A DNA stretch of 64,000 nucleotides, taken from Chryseobacterium joostei. GTDB lineage: Bacteria > Bacteroidota > Bacteroidia > Flavobacteriales > Weeksellaceae. The stretch is taken from contig NZ_CP033926.1 of NCBI RefSeq assembly GCF_003815775.1, forward strand, positions 496,001-560,000, written 5' to 3'. Shown here piece after piece: positions 27,247 to 36,111 of the stretch (position 1 is the first letter of the stretch; each line of letters begins with the position of its first letter). The position numbers were made by a program, and so were the translations under genes. Below the pieces are notes generated by a model. It worked only from the letters and a program-made list of their open reading frames with translations. It had not been told where the DNA came from and made no database searches.

Positions 27247-27635
27247 GGTATAAATTGAATAACGTTTAAATTTTTCACTAATGTAAGAAATATGTATTAA
27301 TAAAGAATAAAAAACTTATTAAATGTATTTTATATCATTCTATTTAACTTTAATTGAGTTCATTGACGAAAATTTTAAATCATATGAATTAACTATTAAC
27401 TCAAAGTTTGAGCTTTATGATTTTGTTTGAAAAATATTTGTATTTTAGCCGAAATATGTTGGTTTTTAATAAACATATTGGGCACTAATTAAAATTCAGA
27501 TAATTTGAATCAAAAAATTAGTAGATTTGCACGGACAAAAAAATAATAAATAATAAGCTCATTCTTTATTACATGGCTTTTGGAATGTATGTAATAAGGA
27601 ATAACATGATTTTTAGGTTATAAACTACTGAAACT
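27247..27635. other. Divergent promoter region, no gene seen
   Basis: About 390 bp between the divergent secreted-protein and lipoprotein genes. It is very AT-rich, with several TTTG and TATTTTAG-like tracts. Promoters for both directions must lie here, but I cannot assign exact boxes. Confidence 0.4.
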
Positions 27636-28004
27636 ATGAAGAAATTTTTTTTACTTTTATTAACGGCATTTTTATTTATCGGTTGCAGCTCTGATGATGA
27701 AACGATCTATGATTACATAGGAACATGGTCGGGGACATATGAAGGAGGTGATAAGGGAGTCTGGAATTTTGTGGTAGACAATACCGGTAAAGTATCAGGA
27801 ACCATGCATTCCGATGTTAGTAATACAAATTACAATATTTCCGGTAATTTAAGTAATACAGGAGATCTGACTGGAACAGTAGGACTTCCGTCAAAAGGAG
27901 AGTTTAAAGGAAAACTTAATCCGGATAAAAAAGGAAACGGAAGCTGGGGCAACCAACTTCCAACACCAGCACAATACGGAACCTGGAAAGGAGAAAAGAA
28001 ATAA
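27636..28004 (+). CDS. Small lipoprotein
   Basis: 122 aa. The leader MKKFFLLLLTAFLFIGC has its lipobox Cys at 17 followed by SSDDE, an acidic stretch after the Cys as in surface-exposed lipoproteins of Bacteroidetes. The mature part is a small Gly/Thr-rich beta domain (YIGTWSGTYEGGDKGVWNFV, GKVSGTMHSDVSN) like lipocalin-type or META-like barrels. Function unknown. Confidence 0.65.
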   Translation: MKKFFLLLLTAFLFIGCSSDDETIYDYIGTWSGTYEGGDKGVWNFVVDNTGKVSGTMHSDVSNTNYNISGNLSNTGDLTGTVGLPSKGEFKGKLNPDKKGNGSWGNQLPTPAQYGTWKGEKK

Positions 28005-28010
28005 AAAATA

Positions 28011-28038
28011 AAAAGTCTGCAAATCTGCAGACTTTTTT
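28011..28038. terminator. Bidirectional intrinsic terminator
   Basis: Perfect 11-bp stem AAAAGTCTGCA/TGCAGACTTTT with loop AATC, flanked by A and T tracts, between two convergent genes. Confidence 0.85.
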
Positions 28039-28040
28039 GT

Positions 28041-28679
28041 TTATATAAACCCCATTTGGAGAATCTCATTATTCTCATTCTTTAATGCTACAAAATAGAG
28101 GAGGAAATCTTCCTTTCCAAAATATTCTTTAAAGGATATTTTCTGGCTTTCATTCAATATCACTTCATCTTCAGCATATTCTGTCATCATATTTTCAGAG
28201 TCCAGTTTTATGGTAAGGATTGCTGCTTTATCAATTTGTTTTTTTCCGTTTATTAAAAGAGCTTGATTTTTAACTTCAACAATGGACATTACATTTTCTA
28301 TCGTTCCAAACTGAAATTGTCTAAGACGCTTTTTCCCGATCTCAGTTTGTAATCCATTTTCAACCGTTCGTTTACCCCTTTCAGAAACTGTATCCAAATC
28401 CTTTATTTCTGTCATCAGTTTTGCAAACTTCTGGTAGAGGAGAGGATCACCTGCTTTTTTGATATAAAAATCCAGGCTTACTCTAATGATTTTTCCCACT
28501 TTGGAGCAATGTCCAAATTCAGAACTGTTTTGCCTTACCTTTTCATAGGATGGATTCTTCTTAAAAGCCGTTTTATTGAAGCCGCTTTTCTTCCGAACTA
28601 CATTTTTCCCATTCAGGTTATAAAAAACAAGGTCGCCTACAGCCCCCGTGATCTTGATTACACTTTCATATGTTGCCAT
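28041..28679 (-). CDS. Conserved Bacteroidetes hypothetical protein
   Basis: 212 aa, cytoplasmic by lack of a signal. The N-terminal region ITGAVGDLVFYNLNGKNVVR then NPSYEKVRQNSSEFGHCSKV recalls a widespread Bacteroidetes family that begins with a G-x-x-G-x-x-x-F/Y-Y segment and a VRxN-x-x-EF-G motif. The function of that family is not known to me. It is a single gene, convergent with the lipoprotein. Confidence 0.6.
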   Translation of the reverse strand: MATYESVIKITGAVGDLVFYNLNGKNVVRKKSGFNKTAFKKNPSYEKVRQNSSEFGHCSKVGKIIRVSLDFYIKKAGDPLLYQKFAKLMTEIKDLDTVSERGKRTVENGLQTEIGKKRLRQFQFGTIENVMSIVEVKNQALLINGKKQIDKAAILTIKLDSENMMTEYAEDEVILNESQKISFKEYFGKEDFLLYFVALKNENNEILQMGFI

Positions 28680-28788
28680 ATTGTAAATATTGAACTCAAA
28701 GATAGCAATAAATAACGTAAATCAAAATTTTAACATATATTTATCATATAGTTGTAGTATAGTTTTACTATAATTAAAATATAAAATG

Positions 28789-28796
28789 TATATTTG
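28789..28796 (+). promoter_or_regulatory. Putative -7 element TATATTTG
   Basis: Matches the Bacteroidetes TAnnTTTG box 37 bp before the NlpC/P60 gene. The -33 element is weak, so this is a tentative call. Confidence 0.4.
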
Positions 28797-28832
28797 TCTA
28801 TCAATTGTTAATTAGGTAAAAATCAGAGGAAT

Positions 28833-29405
28833 ATGAGAACGGGATTATTTGAAAACAGAATAAGAATAAAGCAGCTGTCTGTATTACTAATTGCATCTGC
28901 TTTTGTAGTGTCCTGCGGGAGTTCGAAGAAGGCTTCTTCTAATAAAAAATCAGGAAGTAAAACGATTGTAAAGTCTGAAAACCTTAGAAAGCTGGATTCC
29001 AAATTTGATGGCAAGGTTCCAAGATCCATCAATGATATTTTGAAAGATGCCGAAAAATATATTGGGACCCCATATAAGTTTGGTGGAAATACATCATCAG
29101 GATTTGATTGTTCCGGATTTACTGTAAAGGTATTTGAGGAAAACTCATTCAATCTTCCAAGAAGATCCTCCGATCAGGCAGAAGCCGGCAAAAACATTGA
29201 TATTACAGATGTAAAGCCTGGTGATTTGTTGTTTTTTGCAACAGCTGGAGGCAGTCGGGTTTCTCACGTAGGAATTGTTCATGACATTGGTCCCGATGGA
29301 GAAGTGAAGTTTATTCATGCTTCCACATCCAAAGGAGTGATCATCTCATCATTGAACGAAAAATACTGGAATAAGGCGTATCTTCATGCTCAACGTGTTT
29401 TATAA
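28833..29405 (+). CDS. NlpC/P60-family cell-wall peptidase lipoprotein
   Basis: 190 aa. An N-terminal signal ends with a lipobox at Cys28 (FVVSCGSSKKASS), so the enzyme is lipid-anchored. The C40 domain starts near residue 66 and has Cys93 in GFDCSGF, His145 in RVSHVGIV and His162 in KFIHAST as the catalytic triad. It is expected to cleave D-Glu-meso-DAP bonds in peptidoglycan during growth or turnover. The length is typical of Spr/MepS-like enzymes. Confidence 0.88.
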   Translation: MRTGLFENRIRIKQLSVLLIASAFVVSCGSSKKASSNKKSGSKTIVKSENLRKLDSKFDGKVPRSINDILKDAEKYIGTPYKFGGNTSSGFDCSGFTVKVFEENSFNLPRRSSDQAEAGKNIDITDVKPGDLLFFATAGGSRVSHVGIVHDIGPDGEVKFIHASTSKGVIISSLNEKYWNKAYLHAQRVL

Positions 29406-29432
29406 TAGAATACATACCATTTATAAACAGTA

Positions 29433-29759
29433 ATGGAGAACCGAACCTTTGCCTTTATTAAAACAGATAAAAAGCTGGTAAAGCTTTTTTATAAGGATAT
29501 TATGATCATCAAGGGCTTAGGTAATTATGTGGAAGTTCACACCTTGAATGGAAAAAGATATATCTATTACAAAACCCTCAAAGATCTTATTGATAGTCTG
29601 CCTGACGAATTCATGCGGGTACATAATTCTTATATCATCAACTTAATCAATATCGAATCTTTTGAAGACAATCAGCTTTTGTGTGGTGATATAAAAATTG
29701 CGGTGGCCAAAAGCTATAAGGATTGCCTTACCGAAGCTTTGGGCAAAATGATGCTGTAA
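29433..29759 (+). CDS. Stand-alone LytTR DNA-binding protein
   Basis: 108 aa that are nearly all LytTR domain: IMIIKGLGNYVEVHTLNGKR, KTLKDLIDSLPDEFMRVHNS and YIINLINIESF match the beta-strand DNA-binding fold. It lacks a receiver domain, so its signal input is not a classic phosphorelay. It lies 27 bp after the NlpC/P60 gene and may be co-transcribed with it. Confidence 0.85.
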   Translation: MENRTFAFIKTDKKLVKLFYKDIMIIKGLGNYVEVHTLNGKRYIYYKTLKDLIDSLPDEFMRVHNSYIINLINIESFEDNQLLCGDIKIAVAKSYKDCLTEALGKMML

Positions 29760-29867
29760 AACAATCTACATCAATAAAACACTTAAGCACATCACATTTC
29801 TGTTCGTGTACATAAAAAAGTTTTTATTCAGTTTCTCTTATCATAGTTTTACAAAAAACTTACTATA

Positions 29868-30245
29868 ATGAATAAAGACGAAGTACTGAATTATATCAGA
29901 ACAAATAACCTTAGCGGAATCAAAGCAGGATCAGAAAGAACTGATTTTCTGGAAATATGGATGGTTGTTGTTCATGACAGAATATTCGCCAGATCATGGG
30001 GTCTGGCTGAAAGAAGCTGGTATAATACTTTCTTAAAAGACCCAAATGGCCAAATCCAATGTGGAAATTCAATTTTTAACATAAAGGCAGTCATTCCCAA
30101 TGATGCTAATGAACTTACAGATGAAATTAATCAGGCGTATTTAACGAAATACAACATAGGGAGGAACAGAAAATATGCAAAAGGTATTGTTCAGGAAAAG
30201 CACGTTGAAAAAACAATGGAGTTTATTATTTGTGAAGCAAAATAA
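29868..30245 (+). CDS. DUF2255 family protein
   Basis: 125 aa. GIKAGSERTDFLEIWMVVVH, then RIFARSWGLAERSWYNTF, are characteristic of DUF2255, small cytoplasmic proteins related to split-barrel folds and of unknown function. It stands as a single gene. Confidence 0.75.
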   Translation: MNKDEVLNYIRTNNLSGIKAGSERTDFLEIWMVVVHDRIFARSWGLAERSWYNTFLKDPNGQIQCGNSIFNIKAVIPNDANELTDEINQAYLTKYNIGRNRKYAKGIVQEKHVEKTMEFIICEAK

Positions 30246-30346
30246 TGTAAATAGGTAAAAGCTTTTGTGCTTTCTGTACGTAAAGAAAATCATTGCAATA
30301 GCATTGCGTTCTAAAACGGAAGAATTTTGTACAAAACTTTTATACT

Positions 30347-30958
30347 ATGACAGATTTTATCAGATTCTTTATTCCACTTTACTTTGTCCTGTTTTTTCTT
30401 GTTTCATTTGTAGGAATTACTTTCGCCGTTACCAAAAGAATTGGCAAAAATCCTAACGTACTTCCTAAAGACGATTCTGCGTATGGACTTATTGGTTGGT
30501 ATTTTAAACTGACTTTATTCTTTCTGTTTACGTATACAATTCTGCTATTTTTATTTCATGATATAATAGGGCAAGCCTTTATAATAAGCTTTCTGGACAA
30601 TGATTTCTTCCGGTATTTGGGTGTAATTCTGATGATTGCTGCCCTGATTTGGGTTTTCATAGCTCAATGGCAAATGAAGGATTCCTGGCGAATTGGAATT
30701 GATAATGATACAAAAACTGAGCTTGTTACCCAAGGTCTTTTCAGATTTTCAAGAAATCCCATATTTCTGGGAATGACTGTGAGTCTTGTAGGTTTTTTCC
30801 TTGCTTTTCCGACAGTTATTGCCCTAACATTTTTACTGATTGGCAGTATTTTAATGCAAATTCAGATCAGGTTAGAGGAAGAGTTTTTACTCAAACAGCA
30901 TGGCCCAATATATCTTGCGTATAAAAAGAGGGTAGGACGTATGCTGGGCCTTTATTAA
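30347..30958 (+). CDS. Isoprenylcysteine carboxyl methyltransferase-like membrane protein
   Basis: 203 aa with about five transmembrane helices. The C-terminal half has GLFRFSRNPIFLGMTVSLVG and RLEEEFLLKQHGPIYLAYKK, the SAM-binding RNP and EE-x-x-L motifs of the ICMT/PEMT family. In bacteria these enzymes methylate lipids or other membrane-associated substrates; the substrate here is unknown. The genes on either side appear to be separate transcription units. Confidence 0.8.
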   Translation: MTDFIRFFIPLYFVLFFLVSFVGITFAVTKRIGKNPNVLPKDDSAYGLIGWYFKLTLFFLFTYTILLFLFHDIIGQAFIISFLDNDFFRYLGVILMIAALIWVFIAQWQMKDSWRIGIDNDTKTELVTQGLFRFSRNPIFLGMTVSLVGFFLAFPTVIALTFLLIGSILMQIQIRLEEEFLLKQHGPIYLAYKKRVGRMLGLY

Positions 30959-30996
30959 AAGCATCATGTTTGAAATTATTTTGCTGAACTTTTTTG

Positions 30997-31004
30997 TATC
31001 TTTG
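30997..31004 (+). promoter_or_regulatory. Putative -7 element TATCTTTG for dapD
   Basis: Matches TAnnTTTG 38 bp before the dapD start, in an otherwise empty AT-rich intergenic space; a TTTG 24 bp upstream could be the -33 box. Confidence 0.5.
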
Positions 31005-31041
31005 GCCGGTATAATTTTTCAAACTAATTTAAATAAGAAAC

Positions 31042-31854
31042 ATGTCGTTACAACAAACTATCGAAAATATCTGGGACAACAGAGAATTATTGCAGAATGA
31101 AGACAGCCAAAAGGCGATCAGAGGGGTTATTTCTTTAGTTGATAAAGGTGAACTTCGTACTGCAGAACCTACAGAAAACGGATGGCAGGTAAATGAATGG
31201 GTGAAAAAAGCTGTAGTAATGTATTTCCCGATCCAGAAAATGGAAACTATTGAAGTAGGTCCATTTGAATTTCATGATAAAATGCCTTTGAAGAGAAACT
31301 ACGCTGAAAAAGGAGTGAGAGTTGTACCACATGCAGTGGCGAGAGAAGGAGCTTACATTGCTCCGGGTGTTATTTTAATGCCTTCTTACGTAAACATTGG
31401 TGCTTATGTAGATTCAGGAACTATGGTAGATACTTGGGCAACTGTTGGAAGTTGTGCACAGATCGGTAAAAACGTTCACCTGAGTGGTGGTGTTGGAATC
31501 GGTGGAGTATTAGAGCCATTGCAAGCTGCTCCTGTAATCATTGAAGACGATTGCTTCATTGGTTCAAGATGTATCGTTGTAGAAGGAGTTCATGTAGAAA
31601 AAGAAGCTGTATTAGGAGCGAATGTTGTATTAACAGCATCAACAAAAATTATTGACGTAACGGGAGATACACCAATAGAAATTAAAGGAAGAGTTCCTGC
31701 ACGTTCTGTGGTAATCCCTGGAAGCTATACCAAGCAGTATCCGGCAGGAGAATATCAGGTTCCATGTGCACTAATCATCGGTCAGAGAAAGGAATCTACA
31801 GATAAGAAAACATCTCTGAATGATGCATTGAGAGATAATAATGTAGCTGTTTAA
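31042..31854 (+). CDS. dapD: 2,3,4,5-tetrahydropyridine-2,6-dicarboxylate N-succinyltransferase
   Basis: 270 aa, the usual DapD length. It succinylates tetrahydrodipicolinate using succinyl-CoA, a step towards meso-DAP and lysine. The N-terminal helical domain (MSLQQTIENIWDNRELLQ) precedes a left-handed beta-helix of hexapeptide repeats (PSYVNIGAYVDSGTMVDTWA, GKNVHLSGGVGIGGVLEP, IEDDCFIGSRCIVVEGVHVE). It acts in the cytoplasm as a trimer. The downstream glycan genes follow closely but are functionally separate. Confidence 0.95.
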   Translation: MSLQQTIENIWDNRELLQNEDSQKAIRGVISLVDKGELRTAEPTENGWQVNEWVKKAVVMYFPIQKMETIEVGPFEFHDKMPLKRNYAEKGVRVVPHAVAREGAYIAPGVILMPSYVNIGAYVDSGTMVDTWATVGSCAQIGKNVHLSGGVGIGGVLEPLQAAPVIIEDDCFIGSRCIVVEGVHVEKEAVLGANVVLTASTKIIDVTGDTPIEIKGRVPARSVVIPGSYTKQYPAGEYQVPCALIIGQRKESTDKKTSLNDALRDNNVAV

Positions 31855-31885
31855 GATTCAATTTTTAAGCTAATACCACACAATC

Positions 31886-33055
31886 TTGAAAGAGAAATTT
31901 CTTAAAATACTTTTAAACCCTAAATATATATTTGGGGTTTATCTTATTATATCGGTTGTTACCGCAATTTCCAAATACCTTAGAGGAGATTATGCGATCA
32001 ATAATTATCTGATCTTCAAAAATGTATTCTTTAATACCATTCATCAGAAGAATTTATTTATCCATTATCCTGATCTTTATTTTGATTTAAATCATTATGG
32101 AGTTTTCTTTAGCGCATTAATTGCTCCATTTGCAATGATGCCCGACTGGCTGGGAATTTCCCTTTGGAATATTGGCAATACCTTTATTTTCGTCTATGCA
32201 ATTCATAAACTGCCTTTTTCAGATTCCAAAAAAGCGATTTTCGGATTATTATGTCTTCAGGAATACATTACCGCAGCCTTAAGCCTACAGTTTAATGTAG
32301 CACTTATAGGTCTTTTATTGTTATCCGCAGTGTATATCTACGAAAGAAAAGAAGTAAAATCAGTAACGGCCATCTTAATAGGAATATTTGTGAAAATCTA
32401 TGGAATTGTAGGTCTTACACAGTTTTTCTTTATTAAAAACAAGACTAAGTTCATTCTTTCAGGAATTGTTATTGCCGCAGTGTTTTTTGCACTTCCTATG
32501 GCGTATTCAAGCCCAAAATTTGTAATTCAGTGCTATTCAGACTGGTTTCAGTCTATAGTAGAAAAGAACAGCGAAAATCAGGTGCTTGGAAATATGCAGG
32601 ATATTTCATTGATGGGGTTTGTCAGAAGAATTTTAGGGGATGCCTCCATTTCCAATCTTGTGTTTTTGGCATTTGGATTGCCTCTTTTTGCTCTGCCTTA
32701 TATCAGAATTAAACAATACAAGCATTACGCATTCCAATTAATGATCCTGGCGTCAACATTACTATTTTTAGTATTGTTCAGTTCCAGCTCAGAATCTCCA
32801 ACATACATCATTGCAGTGGTGGGAGTTTTAATCTGGTTTTTCCTACAGAAAGAAAGAACACCGCTTATTATCGGATTGCTTGTTTTTGTGATTATTTTTA
32901 CATGTTTTTCAACTTCGGATCTGTTTCCGAAATTTATAAAAGAAAATTATATTATTAAATACTCCTTAAAGGCTGTACCTTGCATTGTAATTTGGCTAAG
33001 GGTAACCTACGAGCTTTTAACCAAGGATTTTGATAAAAATTACAGCCTGAATTAA
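31886..33055 (+). CDS. Polytopic membrane protein, GT87-like mannosyltransferase family (DUF2029)
   Basis: 389 aa with about ten transmembrane helices and an early loop (DLYFDLNHYGVFFSALIAPF, then MMPDWLGISLWN) characteristic of DUF2029/GT87 enzymes, which use polyprenyl-linked sugars in the periplasm. The start appears to be TTG at 31886: no in-frame ATG is available before the first helices. It is followed 5 bp later by a GT2 gene, so the two may form a unit, with the GT2 enzyme supplying lipid-linked sugar. Confidence 0.7.
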   Translation: MKEKFLKILLNPKYIFGVYLIISVVTAISKYLRGDYAINNYLIFKNVFFNTIHQKNLFIHYPDLYFDLNHYGVFFSALIAPFAMMPDWLGISLWNIGNTFIFVYAIHKLPFSDSKKAIFGLLCLQEYITAALSLQFNVALIGLLLLSAVYIYERKEVKSVTAILIGIFVKIYGIVGLTQFFFIKNKTKFILSGIVIAAVFFALPMAYSSPKFVIQCYSDWFQSIVEKNSENQVLGNMQDISLMGFVRRILGDASISNLVFLAFGLPLFALPYIRIKQYKHYAFQLMILASTLLFLVLFSSSSESPTYIIAVVGVLIWFFLQKERTPLIIGLLVFVIIFTCFSTSDLFPKFIKENYIIKYSLKAVPCIVIWLRVTYELLTKDFDKNYSLN

Positions 33056-33060
33056 TCAAT

Positions 33061-33990
33061 ATGAAGAAAATTTCAATTGTAATACCCGCCTATAACGAAG
33101 AAGGAAACGTAGCCATGATTCATCAGAAAATCAAGGAGGTTTTTGACGGGCTAAGCAACTATGACTTTGAAATCATTTTTGTAAACGATGGAAGCAGAGA
33201 CAATACACAGCAAAAACTGGAAGAACTTTCCAATAGATATGATGAAGTAAAATTCATTGAATTCTCACGAAACTTTGGCCACCAGCCTGCCGTAAAGGCC
33301 GGAATGGATTGTGCTCAGGGAAATGCAGTCATCTCTATGGATGGCGATCTTCAGCATCCGCCTGAACTTATCCCTGAAATGATAAAAAAATGGGAAGAAG
33401 GGTATGATGTAGTTTTTACAGTAAGAACCTATCCCAAGGAAATCTCTTATTTTAAAAGGAAAACATCGGATCTTTTCTATAAGCTATTATCAAGCCTTTC
33501 TGATGTTAATTTAACGAAAGGAGGCGGTTCAGATTTTAGACTGATGGATGCCAGTGCCGTTGAAGTAATGCGTAAATTCAATGAAGATGATTTATTCCTG
33601 AGAGGATTAACAAGCTGGATGGGATTCAAGCAAATCGGAATAGATTTTACAGCAGCAGAAAGACTTTATGGAAGCAGTAGCTATAACCTTAAAAAGATGT
33701 TTACCTTTGCATTCACAGGGATTACGGCATTCAGTGTAAAGCCTCTTTATCTTGCTGCTTATCTGGGTTTTCTATTTTCGGCGATCTCAGTCACTGGTTA
33801 TGGAATTTATGTAATCCATTCCTTCATAGCCCATACAGAAATCTCAGGTTGGGCATCCCTAATCATGACCATTGTGTTCTTTGGAGGACTTCAGCTGATC
33901 ATCTTGGGAATTATGGGAATTTATTTAGGTAAAATCTTTAAACAAGTGAAAGACAGGCCTAATTATATTATTAAAAACAAAAATTTTTAA
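33061..33990 (+). CDS. GT2 family glycosyltransferase, polyprenyl-phosphate sugar synthase type
   Basis: 309 aa. The N-terminal GT-A domain has KISIVIPAYNEEGNVAMIHQ, IIFVNDGSRDNT and ISMDGDLQHPPELIPEM (DxD-like). Two transmembrane helices follow at about 230-255 and 265-295. This is the layout of DPM1/ArnC/GtrB-like enzymes that move a sugar from a nucleotide carrier to polyprenyl phosphate. The upstream DUF2029 protein is a plausible user of the product. Confidence 0.85.
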   Translation: MKKISIVIPAYNEEGNVAMIHQKIKEVFDGLSNYDFEIIFVNDGSRDNTQQKLEELSNRYDEVKFIEFSRNFGHQPAVKAGMDCAQGNAVISMDGDLQHPPELIPEMIKKWEEGYDVVFTVRTYPKEISYFKRKTSDLFYKLLSSLSDVNLTKGGGSDFRLMDASAVEVMRKFNEDDLFLRGLTSWMGFKQIGIDFTAAERLYGSSSYNLKKMFTFAFTGITAFSVKPLYLAAYLGFLFSAISVTGYGIYVIHSFIAHTEISGWASLIMTIVFFGGLQLIILGIMGIYLGKIFKQVKDRPNYIIKNKNF

Positions 33991-33991
33991 A

Positions 33992-34768
33992 ATGGTTTTA
34001 TTGAGTTTTGACATTGAAGAATTTGATATGCCATTAGAGTATAAGGGTGAAATTCCCTTTGAAAAGCAAATTTCAATTTCGCAAACAGGACTAGAAAGGA
34101 TCTTGGATATCCTTAAAAAATATAATGCCAAGGCTACCTTTTTTTCTACGGTAGTCTTTGCGGAAAACAGCAAGCACCTTATTGAAAGGTTATTGAATGA
34201 GGGGCATGAATTAGCCTCACACACTTGGTTTCATTCAGAGTTTGAAGAAAAACATTTGAAAGATTCCAGAGAAAAGCTGGAAGAATTATTCTCAACAAAA
34301 GTAACAGGATTAAGAATGCCGAGAATGATGCCTGTCAACGAAAAAGAAGTTGAAAGAGCAGGGTATTCCTACAATTCTTCCATAAATCCTACATTCTTAC
34401 CGGGGAGATATAATAATCTAAAAGTATCGAGAACTTATTTTAAAGAAGGAAACGTAACACAGGTACCGGCATCCGTGTCTCCAAACTTCAGAATTCCTTT
34501 ATTTTGGCTAAGTTTTCATAATTTTCCATTGTCATTCTACAAAAAACTGGCTGCCGATACCTTGAAAAAAGATAACTATCTGAATATCTATTTCCATCCG
34601 TGGGAATTTGCAGAAATTAAGGAAGAAGCCTTTAAGCTACCAGGTTTTACTGTAAAAAACTCAGGAAAAGATATGGTAGAAAGATTTGATTCATTTGTTG
34701 GCTGGCTAAAAGACAAAGGACATACATTCGGTACATTTCAGGAATTTCAAAAACAAATAGAACGATGA
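33992..34768 (+). CDS. Polysaccharide deacetylase family protein
   Basis: 258 aa. It opens MVLLSFDIEEFDMP (catalytic Asp, metal-binding D) and has HELASHTWFHSEF (metal His pair HxxxH) and YLNIYFHPWEF near the end, the NodB-fold motifs. No signal peptide, so it probably deacetylates a cytoplasmic or membrane-facing glycan intermediate. It starts 1 bp after the GT2 stop and overlaps the next GT4 gene by 4 bp, giving a tight four-gene operon for surface glycan building. Confidence 0.85.
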   Translation: MVLLSFDIEEFDMPLEYKGEIPFEKQISISQTGLERILDILKKYNAKATFFSTVVFAENSKHLIERLLNEGHELASHTWFHSEFEEKHLKDSREKLEELFSTKVTGLRMPRMMPVNEKEVERAGYSYNSSINPTFLPGRYNNLKVSRTYFKEGNVTQVPASVSPNFRIPLFWLSFHNFPLSFYKKLAADTLKKDNYLNIYFHPWEFAEIKEEAFKLPGFTVKNSGKDMVERFDSFVGWLKDKGHTFGTFQEFQKQIER

Positions 34769-35862
34769 AGATTGCTTTTGATGCAAAACGTTTTTTTCAC
34801 AATACGTCCGGCCTGGGCAATTATTCAAGGGATCTTGTAAGAATACTATCCGAGTATTATCCGGATAACGAATATCTGCTGCTTAATAAGAACAAATCTG
34901 ATCGCGGAAAGGATATTCTGGAACGTCCTAATGTCAGATTTATTGAAACCTCCAAAGGAAACCTTTCCCGACAGTTAAAGATGGGTAAAGATGCCCAAAA
35001 GCAAGGTGCCGATATCTTTCATGGTTTATCAGGAGAACTTCCCTTGAAATGGGACCAAAAGCCTATTAAAAAGATTGTTACCATTCATGATTTGATTTTT
35101 GTAAGATATCCGCAATATTATTCTTTTTTCGATAGGAAAATACACCTGTGGAAATTTAAGAAAGCCGCGAGTATTGCTGATAAAATTATTGCTATTTCAG
35201 AACAGACTAAAAGAGATATTGTTCAGTATCTAAACGTTCCTGAAAGCAAGGTTGAAGTCATTTATCAAGGCTGTCATAAGGCCTTTAAAGAACAGCAGTC
35301 TCCTGAGCTTATTCAGACGGCAAAAGAGAAGTTTAAGCTTCCTGAAAGGTTCATTCTTAATGTAGGAACCATTGAAGAGCGTAAGAACCTGTTGAGTGTG
35401 GTAAAAGCAATCAGCGGAACTGAAATTCCAATGGTCGTTGTAGGAAGAAAGACAAAATATTATCAGAAAATAGAAAAATTTCTGAAAAACAATAAAATGG
35501 AAAAACAGATCATCTTCCTGGAGGGAGTTTCCATGGATGAGCTGGCTGTGATCTATAAGCTGGCAGATATTTTTGTTTATCCAAGCTTTTTTGAAGGCTT
35601 CGGAATCCCTGTCATTGAGGCACTTTTTTCAAAAACTGTAGTCGTAACAAGTAATACAAGCTGTCTTCCTGAAGCAGGAGGAAAAGACTCTGTTTACATT
35701 GATCCTAAAAATGATTTGGATATCAAAGCCAAGATACAATTTCTATGGGACAATGAATCTGAAAGAAAACGCCGTGAGGAAAAGGGTTTTGAGTTTGTTC
35801 AGAAATTTAATGACGAGCCAATTGCCAATGAATTGATGAATCTTTATCAAAAAATTATCTAA
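34765..35862 (+). CDS. GT4 family glycosyltransferase
   Basis: 365 aa, a GT-B fold enzyme. NTSGLGNYSRDLVRILSEYY is the N-terminal acceptor side. In the C-terminal half, LNVGTIEERKNLLSVVKAIS and VYPSFFEGFGIPVIEAL carry the EGFG...E nucleotide-sugar signature. It transfers a sugar to a growing glycan on the inner face of the membrane. Its ATG overlaps the deacetylase stop. Confidence 0.88.
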   Translation: MKIAFDAKRFFHNTSGLGNYSRDLVRILSEYYPDNEYLLLNKNKSDRGKDILERPNVRFIETSKGNLSRQLKMGKDAQKQGADIFHGLSGELPLKWDQKPIKKIVTIHDLIFVRYPQYYSFFDRKIHLWKFKKAASIADKIIAISEQTKRDIVQYLNVPESKVEVIYQGCHKAFKEQQSPELIQTAKEKFKLPERFILNVGTIEERKNLLSVVKAISGTEIPMVVVGRKTKYYQKIEKFLKNNKMEKQIIFLEGVSMDELAVIYKLADIFVYPSFFEGFGIPVIEALFSKTVVVTSNTSCLPEAGGKDSVYIDPKNDLDIKAKIQFLWDNESERKRREEKGFEFVQKFNDEPIANELMNLYQKII

Positions 35863-35868
35863 AAAAAC

Positions 35869-35898
35869 TTTGCATTTTAAAAATAAATCCTACATTTG
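35869..35898 (+). promoter_or_regulatory. his operon promoter
   Basis: TTTG at 35869-35872 and TACATTTG at 35891-35898, separated by 18 bp, match the Bacteroidetes consensus TTTG-N(17-23)-TAnnTTTG. Transcription should start near 35905, just before the leader peptide. Confidence 0.75.
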
Positions 35899-35915
35899 CA
35901 TCACAATTCAATACA

Positions 35916-35966
35916 ATGAAACCAATATTTTTAGCATTACATCATTATTATCATCATCTCTGTTAG
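35916..35966 (+). CDS. hisL: Histidine operon leader peptide
   Basis: 16 codons reading MKPIFLALHHYYHHLC. Four of the sixteen codons are His (CAT), in two pairs (residues 9-10 and 13-14), the hallmark of a his attenuation leader. It lies between the promoter and a terminator hairpin, 146 bp before hisG. When charged tRNA-His is scarce the ribosome should stall at the His codons and the transcript should read through. Confidence 0.85.
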   Translation: MKPIFLALHHYYHHLC

Positions 35967-36010
35967 GCGGAATTGATTGATATATGTGTATGCTAAAATC
36001 AAAAATAATT

Positions 36011-36045
36011 AAAAACCGTCTGAGTAAATAGACGGTTTTTTTTGT
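36011..36045 (+). terminator. his attenuator hairpin
   Basis: 11-bp stem AAAAACCGTCT/AGACGGTTTTT with loop GAGTAAAT, followed by a T-rich tract. It is placed 44 bp after the leader peptide stop and before hisG, so it must be bypassed for his expression. I could not identify a convincing antiterminator pairing by eye. Confidence 0.85.
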
Positions 36046-36111
36046 TTCCTGAATTCACCTCAGAAATCTTCAACAGATCAGTTTTATTTGCTCAGACTCA
36101 ACAAAGACGAA

